64,000 nt of DNA from Verrucomicrobiales bacterium (GTDB taxonomy: Bacteria; Verrucomicrobiota; Verrucomicrobiia; Verrucomicrobiales; DEV007), in NCBI GenBank assembly GCA_029213265.1, contig JARGNG010000002.1, positions 124,001-188,000 of the forward strand, given 5' to 3'. This document shows, one piece after another, positions 50,328 through 59,661 of the stretch. The notes under the pieces are model-generated. The model worked only from the letters and a program-made list of their open reading frames with translations, did no database searches and was not told where the DNA came from. Numbering within the stretch: the stretch's first letter is position 1; the number at the start of each line of letters is the position of its first letter. The position numbers and the translations under genes are program-made.

Positions 50328-51860
50328 TCACCTCATCTGAAACGTTTCCTCCCATTTCGGCATCCCGTTTTCAATCCAGCTCTTTAATCCGGCAGCGGTA
50401 TCGTGCCATTGGGGGTCTGTCAGGGTTTTGCTCCACTCTCGGCCGTCATTTACCATTGTCTTGAGGACATCCTTGTTCGCTTTGGCAAGATCTTCTGATT
50501 CATCGAAATCGGAAGTGACGTCGAAGACCTTCCAGGCTCCGAACTGCTTCCGGTAGGCTTTCAAATTGCCGCGCCGAATCGCCACCTCGTTTCCTCTGCC
50601 ATGATGACGAAGCCAGAAGACGGGCTCGTCCGGGCGGGGATCCTTTCCGGCGAGGAAATCGGACCAGATGTTTTTTCCATCGAGCACCTTTCCCGGGGGC
50701 ACGGAGGCACCTGCCAGTCCGGCGAAGGTAGGGTAGAGATCCAGCGCAAGGACGGGATGATCAAAGACTTCGCCGGAGGGCACCTTTCCGGGCCAGTGCA
50801 TAAACATGGGGACTCGAATTCCCCCTTCGAGGGTGGAACCCTTGTCGTCCTGTAAGGGTGCGTTGCTGGCGGCCTGCAGAATTTTCCCGCCGTTGTCGCT
50901 CATGAAAACGATGAGGGTGTTGTCGACAATTGAGTCGGTCGTGTCGCCGTCCCCGTTCGGATCTTCCAGGGCCGTCATGATCTGCTCCATTCCGCGATCA
51001 ACCGCATACATCATCGCGACATAGTTCTGTCGCTTTTCGTAGTCCTGGTAGTTGATCCCGTTTCCAGGATTGGCGGGCTTGTGATCCGGATAGAGATGCT
51101 GGAGATCTTCGGTCTTTCCGTGGAGGGGAGAGTGGGGTGCGTTGTAGGCGAGGTAGAGAAAGAACGGCTTCTCCTTTTCCACCCCCTTTCCGATGAAGTC
51201 GATCGCCTCTTTGGTGAAGGTGTCGGTGATGTAAGCTCCTTCGGGAGAATGGATTTCCTCCCCGTTTCTTTCGAGGAAATACTGATAGTCGTTGATCTTC
51301 GGCTCCACCTTGTCCGTCAGGTAGGGGTAGTATTGGTGTCCACCGCCGACAAATCCGTAAAACTCGTCGAATCCCCGGGTATTGGGATGAAAAGGCTTCG
51401 AGGCACCGACATGCCATTTGCCGATGCAGCCGGTGAAGTAGCCGGATTCCTTCAGGACGGTGCTCATCATCGTCTCGGTCTCGGGCAGTCCCCGGTCGTT
51501 GTAGTCTTCCAGGTTCTTCGCCACGTCCGGGAGATTCTTTTGCCCACCATAACAATGCGGCATCCGCCCGGAGAGCAGAGCCATGCGGCTGGGACCGCAG
51601 AAGGGGTGGGCGACATAGGCCTGCTTAAAGATGGTTCCCTTGCGGGCAAGGGCATCAATGTTTGGAGTGACGACATCCGTTTCGACCCCAAAGAGGTCAG
51701 CATTGAAACCGACATCGGCGTATCCGAGATCGTCGAGGAAGATGAGAAGGATATTGGGCTTCGCCCCGGCGTTTGCCGACGATTGTCCGATTGTGGATTC
51801 GGGAAGAAGGGCCGGAAATCCAAGGAGGGCGGTAAAGGCGGTCAGAAAGCGGAAAATCAT
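50328..51860 (-). CDS. Sulfatase (arylsulfatase A-like)
   Basis: 510-residue secreted sulfatase. Metal pair D43-D44 in LLIFLDDLGYADVGF, formylglycine motif C88-G-P-S-R, distal site M-S-D-N-G-G-K, and substrate-site K in GCIGKWHVG. Of the arylsulfatase/N-acetylgalactosamine-sulfatase-like type rather than the iduronate or sulfamidase types. Upstream it carries the GTTAG-N13-CGGYAGTG motif (51901-51926), 40 nt before the ATG, so it may belong to the ECF regulon. It is divergent from the sulfatase gene at 52064. Confidence 0.94.
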   Translation of the reverse strand: MIFRFLTAFTALLGFPALLPESTIGQSSANAGAKPNILLIFLDDLGYADVGFNADLFGVETDVVTPNIDALARKGTIFKQAYVAHPFCGPSRMALLSGRMPHCYGGQKNLPDVAKNLEDYNDRGLPETETMMSTVLKESGYFTGCIGKWHVGASKPFHPNTRGFDEFYGFVGGGHQYYPYLTDKVEPKINDYQYFLERNGEEIHSPEGAYITDTFTKEAIDFIGKGVEKEKPFFLYLAYNAPHSPLHGKTEDLQHLYPDHKPANPGNGINYQDYEKRQNYVAMMYAVDRGMEQIMTALEDPNGDGDTTDSIVDNTLIVFMSDNGGKILQAASNAPLQDDKGSTLEGGIRVPMFMHWPGKVPSGEVFDHPVLALDLYPTFAGLAGASVPPGKVLDGKNIWSDFLAGKDPRPDEPVFWLRHHGRGNEVAIRRGNLKAYRKQFGAWKVFDVTSDFDESEDLAKANKDVLKTMVNDGREWSKTLTDPQWHDTAAGLKSWIENGMPKWEETFQMR

Positions 51861-51900
51861 TCAGGATGGGTAGTTCAGGATCAAACTGTTCTACTCTCAA

Positions 51901-51926
51901 CACTGCCGGATTCGCTGGAATCTAAC
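51901..51926 (-). promoter_or_regulatory. GTTAG-N13-CGGYAGTG motif, copy at sulfatase gene
   Basis: On the minus strand GTTAG, 13 bases, CGGCAGTG, then TTGAG; preceded by CT as at 33545-33570. It lies 40 nt before ATG 51860. Confidence 0.6.
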
Positions 51927-52063
51927 AGGAGAAATTAGTGGGCCGCGGGCCTGCTTTGCCGGGTGGGAATTCGAATTCCGTTCGATCCAACAGGGAAATT
52001 GCGGCAGGATTGCGTTGAGACGGGAGTAGGCGTCCGTTGAATACTCTGATTTCCTGAATCTCA

Positions 52064-53602
52064 ATGAACCGTCTTTTCTTTTTCGCAATTTCTCTCATCG
52101 GCTGGCTTATCGGTGTTGGAAAAGCGGATGACCGTCCCAACATCTTATGGATCGCGATTGAGGACTGGTCTCCTGATTTGTCCTGCTACGGGACCAGGGG
52201 GCTCGAGACCCCGCATGTCGATCAACTGGCTTCGGAAGGAATCCGATACGAGTGGGCCTTTACCACTTCGCCGGTCTGCTCCACTTCGCGCTCAGCGATG
52301 ATGACCGGGTTTCATCAGAATTACATTGGAGCCAACCAACATCGGGAGCACGACAAGCAGGCGCTTCCCCACGGGATCAAGCCCATTCCCCATCTCATGG
52401 CTGAAGCCGGCTACTACACGGCCCTGATGAGCTACAAGACGGACTGCAACTTTCTGCCGGATTCGAAATCGGATTTGTTCACGGGAAAAGACTGGTCGGA
52501 GAGAAAGGACGGGCAGCCGTTCTTTGCCCGGATCACATTTGGCGGGACACATCGATCCTGGAAGCGTGACTCGAAACGACCAATCGACATCGCCGATGTG
52601 GAGTTACCGCCCTACTACGCCGATACCGAATTTGTTCGTCGCGACTGGGCGAACGGTTTGGAGCAGATGAAACTCGTCGATTGGGAAGTGGGTGCTCTTT
52701 TACAGCGGCTCGAAGACGAAGGGCTGGCGGAGAACACGATCGTTTTTTTCATTGGCGACCATGGGCGCTGCCATATTCGTGGAAAGCAGTTTCTCTACGA
52801 CGGGGGAATACGCATACCCATGATCATGCGTTGGCCGGGGAAAGTGGAACCGGGGCAGGTGAGCGAAGACCTGATCCAATCCATCGATATCTGCGCGACC
52901 GTTCTCGAGGCCGCCGGGGTTGAGGCTCCGGTTCCTTTACACGGGAAGAGTCTGTTCAGTAAAGACGTCAAAGCCCGGAAGTATATTTTTGCCGCCCGCG
53001 ATAAAATGGACGAAACCCACGACGCGATGCGTTCCATCCGGTCCAGGGATCACAAGTTGATCCTGAATCTCATGCCGGAGCGTCCTTACTTGCAATACAA
53101 CCGCTACAAAGAGGGTGCTTATCCCGTCCTCGCGGAGATGAGTATTCTACATTTAAAGGGTGAGCTGACTCCTGCGCAGGCCGCCTTCTTTGCTTCGTCG
53201 AAGCCGGAAATCGAGCTGTTCGATCTGAAGAAGGATCCCTTTGAAGTGAACAACGTTGCTGATGATCCCGGCTACGAGAAAGTGAAAGCGGAACTGCTCG
53301 CCGAGCTGGAGAAATGGCGGGCCGAAGTGATTCAAGATGAGGGCGTCACGGACGAATTTCGAGCCGTCGATCGATTTCCCAAGGCAATGCCGGAAGGCTT
53401 CACAAAGGTCGATGACTGGGTCGTGGCGAATGCGGAGAAGTTTGATTTCAACAAATTCGGTTGGCCGGGCTGGTATCCTACCCGGACCCTCGAAGAGTGG
53501 CAGAAAGCCCGTGGGATGTGGGAAGCCTACGTGATGCGGGGCCCTGAAGAGTCCGTTCCAAGGCCGTCGATCAGCCACTCAAAAAAGAAAAAGAGAAAGT
53601 AA
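52064..53602 (+). CDS. Sulfatase (sulfamidase-like) with E-D metal pair
   Basis: 512-residue secreted sulfatase. The first metal pair is E33-D34 (LWIAIEDWSPDLSCYG) rather than the usual Asp-Asp; the formylglycine motif is C72-S-T-S-R and the distal site IGDHGRCHIRGKQFLYDGG. It is like the sulfatase at 41890-43326. A Lys-rich tail (K-K-K-K-R-K) ends the protein. It is first of a plus-strand run: two sulfatases, ThuA, sulfatase, epimerase, DLH. Catalysis is likely kept since Glu can ligate calcium, but this should be tested. Confidence 0.93.
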   Translation: MNRLFFFAISLIGWLIGVGKADDRPNILWIAIEDWSPDLSCYGTRGLETPHVDQLASEGIRYEWAFTTSPVCSTSRSAMMTGFHQNYIGANQHREHDKQALPHGIKPIPHLMAEAGYYTALMSYKTDCNFLPDSKSDLFTGKDWSERKDGQPFFARITFGGTHRSWKRDSKRPIDIADVELPPYYADTEFVRRDWANGLEQMKLVDWEVGALLQRLEDEGLAENTIVFFIGDHGRCHIRGKQFLYDGGIRIPMIMRWPGKVEPGQVSEDLIQSIDICATVLEAAGVEAPVPLHGKSLFSKDVKARKYIFAARDKMDETHDAMRSIRSRDHKLILNLMPERPYLQYNRYKEGAYPVLAEMSILHLKGELTPAQAAFFASSKPEIELFDLKKDPFEVNNVADDPGYEKVKAELLAELEKWRAEVIQDEGVTDEFRAVDRFPKAMPEGFTKVDDWVVANAEKFDFNKFGWPGWYPTRTLEEWQKARGMWEAYVMRGPEESVPRPSISHSKKKKRK

Positions 53603-53672
53603 GCTCCGTGATGGAAGGGTGAGGGCCCGGCATTCCTTCGAACGACATTCACTTCAAACAACATTCCCGTAT

Positions 53673-55208
53673 ATGAAACTGACTGCGTATTTTCTACTCA
53701 TCGGAGCCTTTCTTGCTTCTGTCGCTTGCAGCGAAGCTGCCGGGCCGCCTAATATCGTCGTGATCATGGCTGACGATTTGGGCTACGCGGATTTGAGCTT
53801 TCTGCCCCAGTCACCTCCTGACATTGACACTCCTGCGATCGACCGGCTCGCGGCCGAAGGGACCTATTTCAGCAATGCCTACGCCACCGCGCCGATTTGC
53901 AGCCCGTCACGATGCGGGATGATCACGGGTCGTTACCAGCAGCGATGGGGCAACTATTGGTATGGTCAGGGCGGTCTGCCGAATGAGGAGACGACTCTGC
54001 CGCAGGTGCTGAATGAACTGGGCTATTCTTCGCACAAAATCGGGAAAACCCACCTCAATGGAGGCCCTGCTGAGCATCCTCTCGATCATGGCTTTCAGGA
54101 TTTCCTGGGCTTCATGCATCATACCTGGGATTACATTCGCCTGAGCGAAAAGGACCTCGCCGCCTACCAAGAGCGGGCGGGCGGGAAGTCTCTCGGTATC
54201 CTCAATGTGGGGCCCCTCGAAAAGGGAAAGGGCGGCAGGGCCTCGTATGAAGAGGGCTTTACTACGGAGATCTTTACCGAAGAAGCCATCAAGAGGATCC
54301 GGGCCGGCCAGGAAAGTGAGAAGCCTTTCTACATTCAACTGGAGCACAATGCGGTTCACATGCCGACCTATGTTGCGGATCCGGATTACGCCCGCGAGGC
54401 GGGCTACGAGCAGCCGGTCTGGGATCGCGAGGCTGCAAAGTGGGAGTTTCCATTTTGGGATCCAAACGAGATGAGCTGGAATGACTGGCACAAGAAGTGG
54501 GGTCATCTCGGCGAGGTCGATTCGCTGGGGCGAAAGCGATATCTCGCCAACCTCGCAGCACTCGATGACAGCGTTGCGAGTATTCTTGCGGCCCTTGAGG
54601 AGACGGGACAGCGCGGGAACACCATTCTTGTTTTTCTGTCCGATAACGGAGGAACCATCAACACCTACTCCAACAACTCGCCGCTTCGTGGCTACAAATA
54701 TATGTTCGGCGAGGGAGGGGTTCGTATTCCGATTATTGTCTCGTGGAAAGGGCAGTTGCCGGAGGGCCAAACGAGGTCGGTACTGACATCCGGGATGGAT
54801 ATTTTCCCCACGGTGGTCGAACTCGCCGGCGGGACTCTCCCCGCGAACCTGGATGGAAAAAGCCTCGTGAAAACGATCCGGAATCCCGAGGTCGATTCCG
54901 TTCACGACTTTCTCTGTTTTTCCGACGGCAAAGGTACCTGGAGTATTCGTCAGGGCGACTGGAAGCTGATTCAGTCCGCCGGCTGGGTTCACAGCAACTA
55001 CGAGCTTGATGAAAATAATCTCGCCCGTTCGGCTCCGGATTACCTTTACCCGGAGGGCTTGGTCCTATTTAACTTGAAAGAGGACATCGGTGAGACACGA
55101 AATCTCGCAGACATTCACCCGGAAAGAGTCGCCGCCCTGAAAGCGAAGTATGAGGCCTGGCGCGGCGAAATGGGGGCTCCCCGTCGTGGTAAGACCAGAA
55201 AGAAGTGA
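53673..55208 (+). CDS. Sulfatase (arylsulfatase A-like)
   Basis: 511-residue sulfatase. The signal region ends L-A-S-V-A-C, so a lipoprotein is possible though the box is imperfect. Metal pair D34-D35 in VVIMADDLGYADLSF, formylglycine motif C76-S-P-S-R, distal site LSDNGGTIN. Start 53673 was preferred over an in-frame upstream start because of the signal sequence. Basic C-terminal tail as in the previous gene. It lies 70 nt downstream of the preceding sulfatase and is followed by the ThuA gene 70 nt later, behind a hairpin repeat. Confidence 0.94.
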   Translation: MKLTAYFLLIGAFLASVACSEAAGPPNIVVIMADDLGYADLSFLPQSPPDIDTPAIDRLAAEGTYFSNAYATAPICSPSRCGMITGRYQQRWGNYWYGQGGLPNEETTLPQVLNELGYSSHKIGKTHLNGGPAEHPLDHGFQDFLGFMHHTWDYIRLSEKDLAAYQERAGGKSLGILNVGPLEKGKGGRASYEEGFTTEIFTEEAIKRIRAGQESEKPFYIQLEHNAVHMPTYVADPDYAREAGYEQPVWDREAAKWEFPFWDPNEMSWNDWHKKWGHLGEVDSLGRKRYLANLAALDDSVASILAALEETGQRGNTILVFLSDNGGTINTYSNNSPLRGYKYMFGEGGVRIPIIVSWKGQLPEGQTRSVLTSGMDIFPTVVELAGGTLPANLDGKSLVKTIRNPEVDSVHDFLCFSDGKGTWSIRQGDWKLIQSAGWVHSNYELDENNLARSAPDYLYPEGLVLFNLKEDIGETRNLADIHPERVAALKAKYEAWRGEMGAPRRGKTRKK

Positions 55209-55232
55209 TCATTTTTTTCTTCGTCTCCTGAC

Positions 55233-55264
55233 TCAAGAGGGTTAGGTCTCACACACAACCCTGT
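55233..55264 (+). repeat. Hairpin repeat family, copy 4
   Basis: 32-nt block with GGGTT/AACCC arms that matches the minus-strand block of 682-713 at 25 of 32 positions. It lies 24 nt after the sulfatase stop and 14 nt before the ThuA start, so it could end one transcript or affect translation of the next gene. Confidence 0.55.
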
Positions 55265-55278
55265 TTAGATACCGATTT

Positions 55279-56340
55279 ATGAAACAACCACTCCTCTCTT
55301 TTTTCGCCGTCCTCGGGATGGCTTTTACTAGTGCCGCCATGGCCAATCCGGTTTGCTACGAAGCGAATCCAGAGAACGCCAAGGGCAAGCATATCGTATT
55401 CATCGCGAGCGACCACGAATACCGTGGAGAAGAAACTTTGCCGGCGATGGCCCGGATTCTGGCGAAACGCCACGGCTTCGATTGCACCGTTCTTTTCGGA
55501 CTCGATGAGAACGGAGAAGTCAAAGCGGGCGAGTCTAATATCCCGGGGCTGGAGGCGCTCGAGAAGGCGGATCTGATGGTGCTTTTCACCCGCTTCCAGG
55601 CTCTCCCTGATGAGCAGATGAAATACATCGATGCCTATCTGAACCGGGGCGGCCCCGTCATGGGGCTCCGAACTTCAACTCATGGATTTAAGTATGGGAA
55701 CAAGGAGAGCGCGTATTCCAAATACGATTTTCAATCCAAGGTTGAAGGATACGAAAAGGGATTCGGTCATCAGGTCCTGGGTCAAACCTGGGTGGGGCAC
55801 TATGGAAAAAATCACCAACAGAGCACTCGAATCACGATCATCCCCGACAAAGCCGGTCATCCCATACTCACAGGCGTGAAAGACATTCACGTGCAGTGCG
55901 GCGGATACAATGCCGAGGCGGCGGACGACTGGAATATCCTGACCATGGCGCAGCCGCTCATGAGCATGGAGTTCGATGGGGAGCCCGATGCGACGAAGCC
56001 GCCCATGGCATCCGAGTGGACGCGTGAATACACCGGGGCAAACGGAACGAAGGGGCGGGTCTTCACCTCCCTCTACGGTGCTTCCGAAGATATCCTGAAT
56101 CCCGGCTATCGGCGGATGTTGATCAATGCGACCTACTGGCTGCTGGGGCTGGAGGATTCCATCAAGGCCGATGCGCCCATTGACTTCGTGGGGCCCTACC
56201 AGCCCAATACCTTTCGCGGGGGAGGCTATGCCCGGGGAGTGAAACCGGAGATGTACAAGGGATTCGAAAGCCCGGTTCCCGCCAACAACAACACGGGCAC
56301 TCCGAAAGCGAAAGGAAAGCCCAAGCCGAAGAAAGGGTAG
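55279..56340 (+). CDS. ThuA-like domain protein, exported
   Basis: 353 residues. Signal peptide, then a ThuA domain with GKHIVFIASDHEYRGEETLP, DLMVLFTRFQALPDEQMKYI, GPVMGLRTSTHGFKY and FGHQVLGQTWVGHYGKNHQ. These blocks parallel the N-terminal ThuA domain of the 1382-residue fusion protein (GKHVVFLSGDEEYRSEEALP, VALVSLRTSTHAFNF), so the two are paralogues. The tail is Lys/Pro-rich and low complexity. It sits between two sulfatases in a plus-strand run, suggesting work on the desulfated product. Confidence 0.88.
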   Translation: MKQPLLSFFAVLGMAFTSAAMANPVCYEANPENAKGKHIVFIASDHEYRGEETLPAMARILAKRHGFDCTVLFGLDENGEVKAGESNIPGLEALEKADLMVLFTRFQALPDEQMKYIDAYLNRGGPVMGLRTSTHGFKYGNKESAYSKYDFQSKVEGYEKGFGHQVLGQTWVGHYGKNHQQSTRITIIPDKAGHPILTGVKDIHVQCGGYNAEAADDWNILTMAQPLMSMEFDGEPDATKPPMASEWTREYTGANGTKGRVFTSLYGASEDILNPGYRRMLINATYWLLGLEDSIKADAPIDFVGPYQPNTFRGGGYARGVKPEMYKGFESPVPANNNTGTPKAKGKPKPKKG

Positions 56341-56390
56341 TGAAGCATCGCTGCCATCACCAGATGGCACGGTTCGCCAACATTCTTATC

Positions 56391-57902
56391 ATGAAGACTC
56401 CCGCTCTCCTTGTCGCCCTGTTTCTGGGAGCTGTAACGGGTTTCGCAAAACAGCCCAACGTCATTCTGATTTTTGCGGATGACCTCGGTCCCGGATTGCT
56501 GGGATGCTACGGGCAGAAGCTGATCAAGACTCCCCACATCGACCGGCTTGCGGAAGAGGGGATGAAGTTTACGAACTACTACGGCGGTGTCTTTTGTGCG
56601 CCGGCGCGTTGGACCCTGCTGACGGGACTGCACGACGGTCGTATCGGAGGATGGGAGCAAAGCTCAGCCGGGCTGCCCATTGCGCGTGACGCCGGGCAGA
56701 TATCGGAGGCTGAGTTCCGGAGCCGATTTGAGAAACTGAAAGCGGGGGCGGTTCCGATTGCTCCGCAGGAGATCTTTCTGGGCCAGGTGGCTCAGGAGGC
56801 TGGCTATGTCACTTCCCAGTTCGGGAAACTCGACCGGGGATTTCTCACCTGGAACGAGCGGGTCAAAAGGTTTGGCTGGGACTATCATGTCGGCTACTAC
56901 GATCATCAGAGGGCACACGGATTTTACCCCCCCTACCTTTGGAGGAACGGAGAGCGCTTTGAACTCCCCGGGAACAGCGATCCCAAGTGCGGGAAAATGA
57001 GCGAGAAAGGGGATGAGCCGGTTGGCTCGGGAGGTGAGACCTATTCGCAGAATGTATTTCTCGAGGAGATTCTCCAGTTCATTCGGAAGCACAAAGAGAA
57101 ACCCTTCTTTCTCTATCATTCAACTCAACTTCCGCACGGGCCGGTTGCGATTCCGGAGTTGCATCCGGATTTCGCCGATCACCCGACGTTTTCGCTCGCC
57201 GAGAAAAAATACGCTTCCATGGTCAAGATGCTCGATGACCATGTCGGCCTGATCATGGCGGAGTTAAAGGAGCAAGGCATCGATGACAACACGGTCGTCC
57301 TGTTTACGTCTGACAACGGTCACGAACTCTACTACGGCCCGAAGCCATCCTATCATCAGCAAAAAATGCCTGATGGCGAAAAGGCGAACTTGACCGACAA
57401 AAAGTGGAGGAGCTCAGAATGTGGTGACGTTTTTGATGGTGCCGGGGGACGGGCGGGGCTGAAGCGTGCCGGTTTCCAGGGTGGGATACAATGCCCCATG
57501 ATCGTCCGCTGGCCGGGGAAAATCGCTCCCGGGACGGAAACGGATTTGCTTAGCGCTCACTATGATTTCATGGCCACCCTGGCGGAACTGGTCGGAGTGG
57601 AGGCGCCTGCAGGAAAAGACGGGATCTCCTATGTGCCGACCCTGCTCGGTCTGTCACAGGACGAGGCCCACGACTTTGTATTCGTGAACAACCGGTTTAA
57701 CCGGATGGGCAGCTCGGCTCTGATTTCCGCCGATGGCTGGAAGCTGATTGAGATCGACCGGAAGAAGAATCAGTTCCAGCTCTACAACATTCGGGAGGAC
57801 AATGAGGAACGTCACGAAATCTGCAGTGCCCATCCCGATCGAGTGGAAGCGCTGAAAGCAATTCTGCTGCAGGAACTCGACTCGGAACGCCCCGATCGGT
57901 AG
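56391..57902 (+). CDS. Sulfatase (arylsulfatase-like, CAPAR)
   Basis: 503-residue secreted sulfatase. Metal pair D30-D31 in LIFADDLGPGLLGCYG, formylglycine motif C69-A-P-A-R, distal site T-S-D-N-G-H-E-L-Y. Start 56391 is chosen for its clean signal peptide; an earlier in-frame start overlaps the ThuA stop. It has a lysine/histidine-bearing block F-L-Y-H-S-T-Q-L-P-H-G-P as in arylsulfatases. Third sulfatase of the 52064-59647 run. Confidence 0.93.
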   Translation: MKTPALLVALFLGAVTGFAKQPNVILIFADDLGPGLLGCYGQKLIKTPHIDRLAEEGMKFTNYYGGVFCAPARWTLLTGLHDGRIGGWEQSSAGLPIARDAGQISEAEFRSRFEKLKAGAVPIAPQEIFLGQVAQEAGYVTSQFGKLDRGFLTWNERVKRFGWDYHVGYYDHQRAHGFYPPYLWRNGERFELPGNSDPKCGKMSEKGDEPVGSGGETYSQNVFLEEILQFIRKHKEKPFFLYHSTQLPHGPVAIPELHPDFADHPTFSLAEKKYASMVKMLDDHVGLIMAELKEQGIDDNTVVLFTSDNGHELYYGPKPSYHQQKMPDGEKANLTDKKWRSSECGDVFDGAGGRAGLKRAGFQGGIQCPMIVRWPGKIAPGTETDLLSAHYDFMATLAELVGVEAPAGKDGISYVPTLLGLSQDEAHDFVFVNNRFNRMGSSALISADGWKLIEIDRKKNQFQLYNIREDNEERHEICSAHPDRVEALKAILLQELDSERPDR

Positions 57903-57948
57903 AAATTTCAGCCCGGCAGGGATCCACCGCCTGTTTCCAACTCCTCTC

Positions 57949-58836
57949 ATGATGATCACCCGACGAAACGCATTTCAATTGCTAGGCGCAACTTCTCTCG
58001 CTCCTTTTCTCCCGGCCTACGGCGAATCGAAGATCAACTTTTCCATTGGGGCCTGCGACTGGTCGATCGGGCACAAGCAGCACATTGATGCGTTTTCGAC
58101 CGCCGGGGAAATCGGACTCGAAGGACTTCAGATCAGCTTCAGCACTCCCGGATCAGAATTTGATCTCCGGGACAAAAAAGTGCGCGAGGACTACTATCGT
58201 CGTGTCGACGAGACCGGGATCAGGATCGCTTCGCTTGGTATGGGGATTCTCAACCAGGAGCCTCTGGCGACCAATCCTGATTCTCTTGAGTGGGTCAGCG
58301 ATGCGATTGACGTCATGGCCGCGATGGAAAAAGAACAGCCTGACAAAGCTACGAAGATCTGTCTGCTCGCCTTTTTTGGCAAAGGGGACATCAACGGCAA
58401 GCCGGAGTTGATGGATGCCGTGACCGAAAAGCTCAAGTCGCTTGCCTCGAAGATGGAGGATCACGGAGTCGTCTTTGGCATCGAGTCGCTCCTCTCTGCC
58501 GACGACCATCTCAAGATCATGGACGGGGTTGGTTCAAAGAATCTGCAGGTCTACTACGACACCGCCAACTCCAACCGGATGGGATACGATATCTACGAAG
58601 AGGTGGTGCAGTTGGGGAACGACCGGATCTGCCAGATTCATTGCAAGGAGAATGGCGCTTTGCTCGGGGAGGGGATCATTGATTTTCCGAAGTTTAAACA
58701 ATCACTCGATCAAATCGGATACGAAGACTGGCTCATCATCGAAGGTGCCATGCCCAAAGGGGCCAAAGTGGTGGAGTCGTATCAGAAAAACCGCACGCTT
58801 CTTGATCATGTGTTTCGAAACGGGAATGCCGATTGA
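57949..58836 (+). CDS. Sugar phosphate isomerase/epimerase-like TIM barrel, Tat leader
   Basis: 295 residues. Leader T-R-R-N-A-F-Q-L-L-G is Tat-like. Barrel acids appear in FGIESLLS, VYYDTANSN, ICQIHCKENG and WLIIEGAMPKG, consistent with the divalent-metal site of xylose-isomerase-like enzymes. It is a distant paralogue of the protein at 20133-21032. It follows a sulfatase by 46 nt and precedes a DLH gene by 31 nt, probably in one operon. Substrate unknown; oxidised or keto sugars are usual for relatives. Confidence 0.88.
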   Translation: MMITRRNAFQLLGATSLAPFLPAYGESKINFSIGACDWSIGHKQHIDAFSTAGEIGLEGLQISFSTPGSEFDLRDKKVREDYYRRVDETGIRIASLGMGILNQEPLATNPDSLEWVSDAIDVMAAMEKEQPDKATKICLLAFFGKGDINGKPELMDAVTEKLKSLASKMEDHGVVFGIESLLSADDHLKIMDGVGSKNLQVYYDTANSNRMGYDIYEEVVQLGNDRICQIHCKENGALLGEGIIDFPKFKQSLDQIGYEDWLIIEGAMPKGAKVVESYQKNRTLLDHVFRNGNAD

Positions 58837-58867
58837 ATCGAAAGTAATCCTGTGAGACGTAGATTCT

Positions 58868-59647
58868 ATGATGAAAGCTCTCTCACTCACTTCCCTTCTT
58901 CTTCTTTTGTTCACATCCACGCTGCAGGCGGAGATTGTCGGTGAGGCGGTTGAATACGAATCTGCCGGCGCGACCTGCGAAGGCTGGCATGCGTTTGATA
59001 ACCGTATCGAAGGGAAGCGCCCCGCTGTTCTGATAGTGCACCAGTGGACGGGCCTGACCGATTACGAAAAGATGCGGGCGGAAATGCTGGCGAAGCTTGG
59101 CTACAATGTCTTCGCCCTCGATATCTACGGGAAAGGAATCCGTCCCCAGCCTCCGGAGTCGGGGAAGATGTCAGGAAAGTTCAAGAGTGACCGGCAACTT
59201 TTCCGGAAGCGTCTCAACGACGGGCTCAAGGTTCTTCAGAGTCTGCCACAGACTGACTCCGGAAAAATCGCTGCGATTGGATACTGCTTCGGCGGAACCG
59301 GTGTTCTCGAGCTGGCCCGGAGCGGAGCGGACATTGAAGCGGTTGTCAGTTTTCACGGGGGGCTCGGAACCCCGACTCCGGAGGATGCCGGGCAGATTCA
59401 GTGTGAAGTCATGGCGCTACACGGAGCGGTGGATCCCTTCGTGCCGGCGGACGAGGTAGCCGGCTTCCATCGGGAAATGCTCGCAGCCAACGTCGCCTAC
59501 ACCTTTACGGCGTATCCGGATGCGGTGCATGCGTTTACCCAGAAGATGGCGGGCGATGATCCCTCGAAAGGGGCCGCCTACCAGGCGGAAGCGGATGCTC
59601 TCTCCTGGGCGGCAATGGCGGAATTTTTCGAGCGAAAGCTCAAGTGA
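58868..59647 (+). CDS. Dienelactone hydrolase family protein, exported
   Basis: 259 residues with Sec signal. Triad: C140 in GYCFGG (thiol nucleophile typical of dienelactone hydrolases), D189 in GAVDPFVP, H221 in DAVHAFT. Length matches the family plus a signal peptide, which is unusual since classical DLH is cytoplasmic. Last gene of the run starting at 52064. It could hydrolyse a lactone or ester from a sugar acid. It is convergent with the alcohol dehydrogenase gene. Confidence 0.92.
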   Translation: MMKALSLTSLLLLLFTSTLQAEIVGEAVEYESAGATCEGWHAFDNRIEGKRPAVLIVHQWTGLTDYEKMRAEMLAKLGYNVFALDIYGKGIRPQPPESGKMSGKFKSDRQLFRKRLNDGLKVLQSLPQTDSGKIAAIGYCFGGTGVLELARSGADIEAVVSFHGGLGTPTPEDAGQIQCEVMALHGAVDPFVPADEVAGFHREMLAANVAYTFTAYPDAVHAFTQKMAGDDPSKGAAYQAEADALSWAAMAEFFERKLK

Positions 59648-59661
59648 GGCCTGAGGCCGGC

